From positions 1-31,727 of IMG/VR virus record IMGVR_UViG_3300030118_004023: 31,727 bases of DNA; one strand, written 5' to 3'. The position numbers were made by a program, and so were the translations under genes. This document shows, in pieces, positions 5,388 to 12,539 of the stretch. The notes beneath the pieces are model-generated. The model searched no databases and was not told where the DNA came from. It saw nothing but the letters and a program-made list of their open reading frames with translations. Within the stretch, counting starts at the first letter, position 1. The number at the start of each line of letters is the position of its first letter. Origin of the DNA: a virus.

Positions 5388-7990
5388 TGGCTGAGAACAA
5401 GTCAAGGTTTGAAAGAGCGATAGATTGGTTGAACACACCAACTGACGCAAGAATAAGAAGAGAACAAAAAGGTTTATTAATAAATCAATCAGAGTATTCC
5501 TACTTAAATCAAGCAGTTATGGGATACAATACTCAATCAGGTTATTTTGACCATAAGAAACTTGCTGAATTAGGAGATGGTACAGGTAACTCAGCAGTCA
5601 TTGCATGTTTGCAAGTTTTAGCTACAGCTTTTGCAGAACCATCATTATTAGTTTCATCAAGAAACTCTGAGGGTGATTATGAAAGAGATATGAATCATCC
5701 TTTAGTTCAATTATTTAGAAGACCTAATCCTTACATGACACAACAATTATTAGCAAACTATATAGTTACATCTCTTAATGCAAATGGCGATTCTTTTATT
5801 TATATGAACAGAAACAATAGAGGTCAAGTTGTAGAACTAGTTCCACTAATGCCACATCTTGTTGAAGCAAAAGGTAACGAAAACGAACTTATAACTCATT
5901 ATCAATATCAACCACAGGGCGGTGTACAGGGTGAAGACTCTGTAAAAATACTAAAGAAAGATATGATTCATTTACGCCAAAATGTTGACCCAAACAACAT
6001 GAGGCGAGGTCTTGCTCCACTTAGAGGCGTTCTAAGAGAAATAGCAGGAGACGAAGCTGCTGGACAATATACAGCTGCTTTGTTACACAACATGGCGATA
6101 CCCGGAGTTATCCTATCTCCAAGAGATGATGCAATGGGTGGTCCAACTAGAGAAGAAGCTGAAGCAATCTCTGAAATGTACAAAGAGAAATTCGGTGGTA
6201 AGAACAGAGGTGCTCCTATGGTCTTATCAGGTGCTATGAATGTAGAAGTAGTATCTTTTTCTCCAGACCAGATGAAGTTAGCTGAACTAAGAAGAATACC
6301 AGAAGAAAGAGTCGCAGCAGTACTTGGCGTTCCAGCTGTGCTTGCAGGACTTGGTGCTGGTTTAGATGCAGCAACTTTTAATAATACAAAAGAACTAAGA
6401 GAGTTCTTTACTGAGTCAAAACTAGTCCCAATGTGGACTATGGTTGCGCAAGAAATGACTCATCAATTGTTACGACCAGAGTTCAACGGCAACGACAATC
6501 AATACTGTGAGTTTGATGTCGGTAATGTTCGAGCTTTAGCTGATGACAAAGACAATCTCTACAAACGCATGAATACTGCCGTACAAGGGGGTTGGGTAAC
6601 AATTGGCGAAGCTAGAAAAGTCGTAGGTCTTGAAGCAGACGATAGACATGATGTTTATCTAAGACCTTTGAATATGATTCAAGTTACAGAAGATGGTTCA
6701 CCACTTCTTAATGATTCAGAACCTGCAACGGATAATAACAATGATGAGAAAAATCTAACAACCCTTGACTTACCGCCAGAAGTTGAAAGAACTGATGAAA
6801 TTATTGGAACGCCTACTGGATATGAAATGGAAGGTAAGTATATTGCAGAAATGCCTAATGGTGCTTATTGTGTCATAAGCCATGATGATGGAAAAGTGAT
6901 AAAATGTTTTGATACCAGGAGAGAGGCAGAGAACTTTTTAAATAATAAGAAGCAAGGAGATATCGAAGAAATAAAAGTCTCACTAGAAGAAGCAGAAGTA
7001 ATGTATGAACGAGGCGATGAATTACACAGTCCAGAAGAAAAGAAAACAAACTTTCCAAGAAGTGGAGATGACCAAAAAATAACATTATCTAATTCACAAC
7101 ATCCACAATTTCCTGACTTTGCATATGTAAAAGATTTAAAAGATAACTATCCAGAGATATGGAGAAGAGCAGGTACCGGTGGTAATCCTCCAACTTCTTT
7201 TACTGGTAATGATGCTTTTAATAGATGGTCAGCTTATAAAAAAGGTGACAGAAGTGAATCTATTCTTAACTGGATTAAAAGACGAGAAAGATTTATGAAT
7301 AGACATAAAGGTAATACAAAACTAAATGGGACTATTGCCGTTATGAAATGGGGTGGTGTTACAGCTAGTGGAGTTTCTGCTATGAAAAAAGTAGTTAACG
7401 ATTATAAAAAAGTAGTAAGACAAAGAAGAAAGAAAGCGATTGGTATGGCTGAAGAAATAGTAATGAAGCAACTTTCTGCAAGAGTTAGAAAAGCTCTACA
7501 GAAAAAAGTTGAAGACCACAATAAAAAGAATCCAAAACATAGAGCAACATTAAGAATGTTATCTGCAGTATTTAGAAGAGGTGTTGGAGCATATAGAACT
7601 TCACCAGGTTCTGTAAGAGGTAATGTAACCTCAGCAGACCAATGGGCAATGGCTAGAGTGAATGGTTTCTTAAGAGCATTAAGAACTGGTAGATTTAGAA
7701 GAAAACCTTATGACCAAGATTTACTTCCTAGCTCACATCCATTATCTTCTAAGAGTTCTGGTAACAAAGCAGAATCTGTAAGAGTAGGACAAGCTGTTAG
7801 TTGGTCAATCAACAAAGACCCAGACCCACCATCAGTTGTACATGGTATAGTTACTTCAGTTAACAACGCAGACAAAGAAGCAACAATGGTTGTATGGGCT
7901 AGACTAGAAAATGGCGACCATCAAAAGACTGATAGAAAAGTAACAATGCCGATATCAAAACTCAGAATTATATCGGACTTTCGACAATAA
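5387..7990 (+). CDS. portal protein with ~400-aa C-terminal extension
   Basis: Residues 1 to about 445 are an HK97-type portal, the dodecameric ring through which DNA enters the head: NSAVIACLQVLATAFAE, 'HPLVQLFRRPNPYMTQQLL', 'LVPLMPHLVEA', 'GLAPLRGVLREI' and 'GVPAVLAGLGAGLDAATFNN'. HK97 portals are about 420 residues, so this protein is twice as long. After an acidic linker come a short 'GAYCVISHDDGKVIKCFDT' module (about 490), NFPRSGDDQ onward (about 555-660), a very basic helical region, a block with AYRTSPGSVRGNVTSADQWA and LLPSSHPLS (about 736-785), and a Tudor/SH3-like VGQAVSWSINKDPDPPSVVHG (about 797-862). I have seen these modules attached to other phage head proteins, but their roles are unknown to me. 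The frame is continuous. Confidence 0.9.
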   Translation: MAENKSRFERAIDWLNTPTDARIRREQKGLLINQSEYSYLNQAVMGYNTQSGYFDHKKLAELGDGTGNSAVIACLQVLATAFAEPSLLVSSRNSEGDYERDMNHPLVQLFRRPNPYMTQQLLANYIVTSLNANGDSFIYMNRNNRGQVVELVPLMPHLVEAKGNENELITHYQYQPQGGVQGEDSVKILKKDMIHLRQNVDPNNMRRGLAPLRGVLREIAGDEAAGQYTAALLHNMAIPGVILSPRDDAMGGPTREEAEAISEMYKEKFGGKNRGAPMVLSGAMNVEVVSFSPDQMKLAELRRIPEERVAAVLGVPAVLAGLGAGLDAATFNNTKELREFFTESKLVPMWTMVAQEMTHQLLRPEFNGNDNQYCEFDVGNVRALADDKDNLYKRMNTAVQGGWVTIGEARKVVGLEADDRHDVYLRPLNMIQVTEDGSPLLNDSEPATDNNNDEKNLTTLDLPPEVERTDEIIGTPTGYEMEGKYIAEMPNGAYCVISHDDGKVIKCFDTRREAENFLNNKKQGDIEEIKVSLEEAEVMYERGDELHSPEEKKTNFPRSGDDQKITLSNSQHPQFPDFAYVKDLKDNYPEIWRRAGTGGNPPTSFTGNDAFNRWSAYKKGDRSESILNWIKRRERFMNRHKGNTKLNGTIAVMKWGGVTASGVSAMKKVVNDYKKVVRQRRKKAIGMAEEIVMKQLSARVRKALQKKVEDHNKKNPKHRATLRMLSAVFRRGVGAYRTSPGSVRGNVTSADQWAMARVNGFLRALRTGRFRRKPYDQDLLPSSHPLSSKSSGNKAESVRVGQAVSWSINKDPDPPSVVHGIVTSVNNADKEATMVVWARLENGDHQKTDRKVTMPISKLRIISDFRQ

Positions 7991-8015
7991 AAAACTAAAA
8001 TCCTAAAACATATCA

Positions 8016-8068
8016 TATAATAATTAAGACGCGCATCTCAAATAAAGTATTGTACAATATTGAGGAAG
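8016..8068 (+). promoter_or_regulatory. portal-protease gap: TATAAT, 12-bp palindrome and RBS
   Basis: This 79-nt gap is long for the operon. It holds a perfect TATAAT (8016-8021) without a good -35, a perfect palindrome TATTGTACAATA (8048-8059), and GAGGAAG (8062-8068) before ATG 8070. It could be an extra promoter or operator boosting protease and capsid expression. Confidence 0.35.
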
Positions 8069-8069
8069 T

Positions 8070-9392
8070 ATGGATAACGAATCTAAAAATATAGATATAG
8101 AGTTAAAAGACGACTCTGGACAAGTTGAAGCAGTCTTTAGTATATTCAACTCATTAGATAGCGATGGAGATGTAGTAGTCCCAGGTGCTGTCAAATCAGG
8201 TTTTAAAAATAATCAAGTTCCTATGGTGTGGTCTCACAAATGGGATATGCCAATAGGCAAAGGAACAATCACACAAGATGATGATAAGGCTGTATTCAAA
8301 GGTGAATTTTTTATGGATACAGATTCTGGTAAAGAAGCTTATAACCTAGTAAAGAATATGGGTGACATGCAACAATGGTCATTCGGTTACAAAGTTAATG
8401 ACTCTGAGTTTCATAAAACAAAAGTAAATGAAGATGAAGAAGCTCATGCTAGATATCTAAAAGATTTAACAGTTTATGAAGTATCCCCAGTTCTTGTTGG
8501 TGCAAATCAAGATACTTACACACTAGCTATCAAAAGCAATAAAGAATTATTAAAAGAGATAGCTAAAGAACAGGAAGAAGAAAAAGCAGCTTTGAAAACA
8601 GACATGTTTGATAATCCAGGCGAAGCTATGGAAAGGTCAAAACAAATGTCATGTGCAGTTGGTATTCATACTCACGAATCAGGCGGTAAAACCGTTTTCA
8701 TGCCTTGTAAAACTCATGAAGAATATGAGGAGGCAATCAAAAAAGGTTATGACGATGACGATGAGGATGACGACAAAAAAGGATACGGAGATGACCAAGA
8801 AGATATGAAGTCTTGTAAATATCACGAAGGAGGTCGTTGTATGAAAGAATACGATGATGATGGTAAAAAATCATCAGAAGAAGATTTAGAGGTTTCAGAA
8901 GAAAGCAAGTCTTTCTCTGAAGAAGTCAAAGATGTGCTTGCTGCATTGGATGACTTAGTATCTCGAGCAAAAGCAATAGCTATGTTAAGAGATAAAGATG
9001 GAAGGAAATTAGGCGCAAAAGCCACTGAAGCACTTCGTGCAGTCGCAGATGACTTAAACGATGCTTGGTCCGAGATTGATGAGTTCATAGGAAATGTCGG
9101 AACTGACGGTGCTTTAGAGTTAGAAATAGAAGAAGAACTTGTGGAAGATGAACAATCTGAAGAAGTTGCTGAGGCTTCAACTGATACTATTGATGTTGAA
9201 ACAGAAGCTGAAGTAGAGGAAGAAACTGTAACAGAGGAACCTGTTGTAGAAGAACCTGAGTCTGAAGATTCTGAAGAAGATACTCCAGAAGATAACACTG
9301 AATCAGCTAACGATGAGGAATTTGATGCCGAGTGGGTAAGAGCTCAACAATTAATTGCTGAGTCTCTAGCCGAAGAAATAGAAGAAGTATAA
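8070..9392 (+). CDS. HK97-family prohead protease with acidic C-terminal extension
   Basis: A capsid maturation serine protease (U35/S78 clan). Residues 8-158 form the catalytic domain, with FNSLDSDGDVVVPGA (26-40), H56 in VWSHKWDMPIG, S104 in QQWSFGYKV and a probable third residue E137 in VYEVSPVLVGAN. The fold is typical, but the protein is 440 residues where the protease alone needs about 200. The remainder contains a C/H-rich segment (C195, H200, H202, C213, H216, then CKYHEGGRC), aspartate runs, a helical stretch (about 290-345) and a glutamate-rich tail. The tail may serve as scaffold or be released on maturation. It is 21 nt before the major capsid gene. Confidence 0.9.
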   Translation: MDNESKNIDIELKDDSGQVEAVFSIFNSLDSDGDVVVPGAVKSGFKNNQVPMVWSHKWDMPIGKGTITQDDDKAVFKGEFFMDTDSGKEAYNLVKNMGDMQQWSFGYKVNDSEFHKTKVNEDEEAHARYLKDLTVYEVSPVLVGANQDTYTLAIKSNKELLKEIAKEQEEEKAALKTDMFDNPGEAMERSKQMSCAVGIHTHESGGKTVFMPCKTHEEYEEAIKKGYDDDDEDDDKKGYGDDQEDMKSCKYHEGGRCMKEYDDDGKKSSEEDLEVSEESKSFSEEVKDVLAALDDLVSRAKAIAMLRDKDGRKLGAKATEALRAVADDLNDAWSEIDEFIGNVGTDGALELEIEEELVEDEQSEEVAEASTDTIDVETEAEVEEETVTEEPVVEEPESEDSEEDTPEDNTESANDEEFDAEWVRAQQLIAESLAEEIEEV

Positions 9393-9413
9393 GTTAAATA
9401 TTGGAGTAAAACA

Positions 9414-10637
9414 ATGAGTGAAGTTAAAGAACTCATGGACAAAATTGCTGCAAAAAGAACTGAGCTTAAAGAAGTATTCGAGTCTACTGAAGACGGCAAG
9501 TACACCTCCGAACAAAAAGAGGAAATCAAAAAAAGAAATGATGAACTTGCTGAATTAGTAGAAGATGTTTCCATTGAGAAGAAAAAACTTCAAAATGAAA
9601 AAGCATTAGAAGATGATTCAAAGCCAGTTTCTGAAATGCCTCAACCTGCAGAAGCAGTAGAAGCAAAATCAGTAGGTGAGCAATTTGTTCAGACCGATGC
9701 TTATAAAAATTATTTAAGCAGCGGTGTTAAAGGTGTTGACTCTCACATAGAGACAAAAACAACTTTAACAACCACAGGATATCCACCAGAGACCTTGCGT
9801 CAACCGGGTATCTTAGAAACTGCTCTCAGAGACCCAAATGCTGTCATCAATTTATTTGATGTAATCAACACAGACCAAAATGCTTTCTCTTACTTAGAAG
9901 AGACAACATTTACAAACAATGCTGCAGAAGCAGCAGAAGGTTCTGCAGTTGGTGAGGCAGCTTTGGCATTCACAGAGAAGACAGAATCAATCCGTAAAAT
10001 GGGTGTATTTATCCCAGTTACAGATGAATTATTAGCTGATGAAGCTGGTATTCAAGGTTACTTGAACAGCAGACTTCAAACAATGATTCGTTTAAGATTA
10101 GACAGTCAGCTCCTTTCTGGAGATGGTACTGCACCTAACTTAGAAGGAATATTAGACGCTGGTAAATCAAGTGTTGGTTCATCCGACTTTAATAGTTACA
10201 ATGGTAACTTAGGAAGAATTGGCGCAATTTACAATGCAATTACTGATATTAGAGTAAATGCGTTTACAGAGCCAGATGCAATTATTATGCACCCTAACGA
10301 CTGGAACCAAATTGTAACATCAGTTACTGATGTAACAACTTCAGGTTCAAAGAACCCATTGTTCGTAGTCGCTGGCGGATTTGGTGCAGATGCTGCGCCA
10401 ACAATCTGGGGTCTAAGAGTTATCCCTACTACTGCAATTTCCAACAACACAGTGCTTGTTGGTAAATTCGGTGGCGGTGAAGCAGCTAATGTTGTTATGA
10501 GACAAGGTATGGAATTAGCCGTATCTGATTCACATAGCGATTTCTTTACAAAGAATCAATTAGCTATTAGAGCTACAATGAGAGTCGGTTTCCCTGTTTA
10601 CAGGCAAGCAGCTTTCCACAAAATACTAAATATGTAA
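9414..10637 (+). CDS. HK97-fold major capsid protein
   Basis: The main head shell protein, 407 residues. Residues 1 to about 100 are a charged coiled-coil delta-like scaffold (MSEVKELMDKIAAKRTELKE, then KKRNDELAELVEDVSIEKKK) ending in a linker around VGEQFVQTDAYKNYLSSG, where the upstream protease probably cuts. The HK97 core follows: TTGYPPETLRQPGI, 'IRKMGVFIPVTDELLADEAG', 'LDSQLLSGDGTAPNLEGIL', 'EPDAIIMHPNDWNQI', 'TIWGLRVIPTTAI' and 'NQLAIRATMRVGFPVYRQAAF'. GGAG lies 9 nt before the ATG. Immediately downstream is the only strong terminator of the late operon, fitting high expression of this gene. Confidence 0.95.
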   Translation: MSEVKELMDKIAAKRTELKEVFESTEDGKYTSEQKEEIKKRNDELAELVEDVSIEKKKLQNEKALEDDSKPVSEMPQPAEAVEAKSVGEQFVQTDAYKNYLSSGVKGVDSHIETKTTLTTTGYPPETLRQPGILETALRDPNAVINLFDVINTDQNAFSYLEETTFTNNAAEAAEGSAVGEAALAFTEKTESIRKMGVFIPVTDELLADEAGIQGYLNSRLQTMIRLRLDSQLLSGDGTAPNLEGILDAGKSSVGSSDFNSYNGNLGRIGAIYNAITDIRVNAFTEPDAIIMHPNDWNQIVTSVTDVTTSGSKNPLFVVAGGFGADAAPTIWGLRVIPTTAISNNTVLVGKFGGGEAANVVMRQGMELAVSDSHSDFFTKNQLAIRATMRVGFPVYRQAAFHKILNM

Positions 10638-10657
10638 TATCTAGTATTTGGATATTT

Positions 10658-10691
10658 GAAGAGAGCCGGTTAAACCGGCTTTCTTCTTTTT
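10658..10691 (+). terminator. Rho-independent terminator after capsid gene
   Basis: Stem AGCCGGT-TAA-ACCGGCT (10664-10680), extended by a G.U pair and GAAGA/TCTTC to 13 pairs (10658-10686), then five Ts (10687-10691). It lies 20 nt after the capsid stop. Downstream late genes would rely on read-through or antitermination. Confidence 0.9.
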
Positions 10692-10712
10692 ATAGGGTAA
10701 AATGATTTCATT

Positions 10713-10985
10713 ATGTCAGATTATATAAAACCAGAAAAAAGCATTTGGAAATTAGCAGACGGTACAATTTGGGAAGGTGCTCAAGCAGAGCTTCCTAAAT
10801 CAAACGCTTCTCTAATAGCAAAAGCTGGAAACGAGTATCCAACCGCTTGGCTTAAAGAACAAGGTTGGGGAAAGAAAGCTCCTGCTAAGAAAGCTCCTGC
10901 AAAAAAAGCTCCTGCTGAAAAAGCAGCAGCAAAAAAACCTGCTGAAACCAAAGCTGTCAAAAAAGAAGAAGTCGAAGACAAGTAA
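10713..10985 (+). CDS. small protein with KKAPA repeat tail
   Basis: A 90-residue protein placed between the capsid and connector genes. Residues 1-53 look globular (SIWKLADGTIWEGAQAELP, then EYPTAWLKEQGWG). From residue 54 the protein is lysine/alanine/proline-rich with three KKAPA-type units (KKAPAKKAPAKKAPAEKAA), like histone H1 tails or phage head decoration linkers, and ends acidic (KKEEVEDK). The repeats are also direct repeats at DNA level. Small proteins here in other siphoviruses can be decoration proteins or gpFI-like packaging helpers, but I do not recognise the family. AGGG lies 15 nt before the ATG, a loose spacing. Confidence 0.7.
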   Translation: MSDYIKPEKSIWKLADGTIWEGAQAELPKSNASLIAKAGNEYPTAWLKEQGWGKKAPAKKAPAKKAPAEKAAAKKPAETKAVKKEEVEDK

Positions 10986-10994
10986 GGAGTCTGA

Positions 10995-11639
10995 ATGGCT
11001 CTTTGTAGCGTAAGTGAAGTAGAAAGATTTCTAGAAATAGATGTTGATACTACTTTACAAAATCATATTGAATTTACTTTTATACCGTATGTAGATGCAG
11101 CTATAAAAAGATTTTTAGGTTACGATGTTGAACAACAAACCTACACAGAAGTCTTTGATGGTAACGAACAACAAGATTTATTCTTAAGACATATCCCTAT
11201 AGCTTCTATAACTTCTGTAACTGAAGATAGCAATACATTAGTATCTGGTAATGAAAAAGATTATGTGCATTACTCAAATGGAAGACTTAGAAGAATTGTT
11301 GTAAGGTGGTCTGGTATAAAACCACAGAATGTATCTGTAACATATGTAGGTGGTTATGCTGCTGCAGATATACCAAAATCAATTAGTCTTACTTCAGCTA
11401 GAGCTACGGCAAGATTATTCATGACATCTTTACAAACATCTGCAAAAGCAGATACAGGAACAGTATCATCTCACTTAAGTGATAATACAAATACAACAGG
11501 TTTTGACATTGCGCTTTCAGAAAGAATAGGTGACTATGATGTATCTTTTGCTGATGTCGTGATTCAGAATTTACAACCAGTTTTAACAAATGCGGATATG
11601 GCAATACTTCAACCATTCAGAAGTAGATTTTTTGTTTAA
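10995..11639 (+). CDS. head-tail connector (HK97 gp6-like adaptor)
   Basis: A 214-residue adaptor that docks under the portal ring. The N-terminal helical part matches gp6-type connectors (CSVSEVERFLEIDV, 'FIPYVDAAIKRFLGYDV'). A beta-rich insertion follows (EVFDGNEQQDLFLRHIPIAS, then VSVTYVGGYAAADIPKSI), and the C-terminal helix includes SARATARLFMTSL. The 'R/HIPIASITSVTEDS' pattern with YTEVFDG is characteristic. AAGGAG sits 7 nt before ATG. Length is greater than the about 100 residues of HK97 gp6 but normal for connectors of this type. It is followed by the accessory cassette rather than directly by the closure protein. Confidence 0.8.
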   Translation: MALCSVSEVERFLEIDVDTTLQNHIEFTFIPYVDAAIKRFLGYDVEQQTYTEVFDGNEQQDLFLRHIPIASITSVTEDSNTLVSGNEKDYVHYSNGRLRRIVVRWSGIKPQNVSVTYVGGYAAADIPKSISLTSARATARLFMTSLQTSAKADTGTVSSHLSDNTNTTGFDIALSERIGDYDVSFADVVIQNLQPVLTNADMAILQPFRSRFFV

Positions 11640-11665
11640 TGTAACTAATATGAAAGAGGATATTT

Positions 11666-12307
11666 ATGGTACACAGGAAAGCGCCTACATTAGAAGAAGC
11701 TACAGAGTTATTCAAAAGTAACCCTGAAAAAATGCTCAATGACTGGGCAGAAGAATGGGGTGTTACACATGAAAGAGTTAGACAGCTTAGGATAGCTTCT
11801 GGCGTACCTCAAAGAGGTGCATACAACGAAGAAACAGCAGAAGCAATACTTGATATTATTAGAACAGGCAGAGGAGGTTTATCTACACCTAGAACTTATC
11901 AAGAGCAAATAATTGGTTATGAAAGATTCAAAACATGGATTGAAGAAGTTGAAGGATTACAAGAAAGAGTAACTCAAGCTCAAGAAGAAGCAAAGAAATT
12001 TTTAACAGACCCAATAGAAAAACAATGTAAATATTGCAGGACTTGGTTAGAAGTAGAAAAATTTGCTAGAAATCAAAAGTATCTTGATGGATATACAAAG
12101 TTTTGTAAAGATTGTTTGGAATATATAAAAGAACAAAAAGCAAATATGGGTGATGAAAAAAGTAAAACTTGTTTGGGTTGTAAAGAAACTTTGCCAATAT
12201 CAAACTTTACTAAAAATGTAAATTCAAAAGATGGTTATAAAATATTTTGTAAAAAATGTCACACTTCAGATAAAAAGAAAAAAAGAAGACGCAATGCCAA
12301 GATATGA
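11666..12307 (+). CDS. HTH plus double zinc-finger protein
   Basis: A 213-residue putative nucleic-acid-binding protein. Residues 23-47 form a sigma-region-4-like helix-turn-helix (DWAEEWGVTHERVRQLRIAS). Residues 50-115 are helical with a coiled-coil stretch (VEGLQERVTQAQEEAKKF). Two similar zinc modules follow, C121-C124...C147-C150 and C169-C172...C195-C198, each ending in DGY(T/K)xFCKxC. Such modules often precede an HNH domain, but none follows here; the protein ends in a basic tail (KKKKRRRNAKI). AGAGGA lies 6 nt before ATG. It overlaps the next gene by 14 nt. Its position inside head genes is odd for a regulator. Late-gene control or DNA binding is inferred, not known. Confidence 0.75.
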   Translation: MVHRKAPTLEEATELFKSNPEKMLNDWAEEWGVTHERVRQLRIASGVPQRGAYNEETAEAILDIIRTGRGGLSTPRTYQEQIIGYERFKTWIEEVEGLQERVTQAQEEAKKFLTDPIEKQCKYCRTWLEVEKFARNQKYLDGYTKFCKDCLEYIKEQKANMGDEKSKTCLGCKETLPISNFTKNVNSKDGYKIFCKKCHTSDKKKKRRRNAKI

Positions 12308-12539
12308 TTATCAATGTATAAGCGAAGAATGCAAACTAAATGCAGAGATTTCTCATTCAATTAATTCAGACCCAGAAATAAAATGTCCTTCATGCAAATC
12401 AGTAATGAAAAGATTAATATCTAGAAATGTAATGTTTGAAACACCAGTAGATGTTGAATGGGAGAAAGACCCATCAGACTTAACTGAAAAATCTTTCAGA
12501 CAATTTGAAAAAGCAAAGAAAACTAAATATAGATGGTAA
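12294..12539 (+). CDS. FmdB-type zinc ribbon protein
   Basis: An 81-residue protein whose first 45 residues match the FmdB-family zinc ribbon: MPRYDYQCISEEC, then DPEIKCPSCKSVMKRLISR, with ligands C8, C13, C31 and C34 (the first knuckle is CX4C instead of the usual CX2C). The rest is charged and helical (SFRQFEKAKKTKYRW). I place the start at ATG 12294, where the family's N-terminus begins. An earlier in-frame ATG at 12231 lies inside the previous gene and would add unrelated residues. The gene overlaps its upstream neighbour by 14 nt and the AIPR-like gene by 7 nt. FmdB-like proteins have no settled function and are proposed regulators. Confidence 0.8.
   Translation: MPRYDYQCISEECKLNAEISHSINSDPEIKCPSCKSVMKRLISRNVMFETPVDVEWEKDPSDLTEKSFRQFEKAKKTKYRW

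Noticed and set aside
8822-9298. 158-codon serine-rich minus-strand frame
   Set aside because: Antisense of the glutamate/aspartate-rich protease tail, where GAA/GAT codons read as TTC/ATC and TCT; no RBS.
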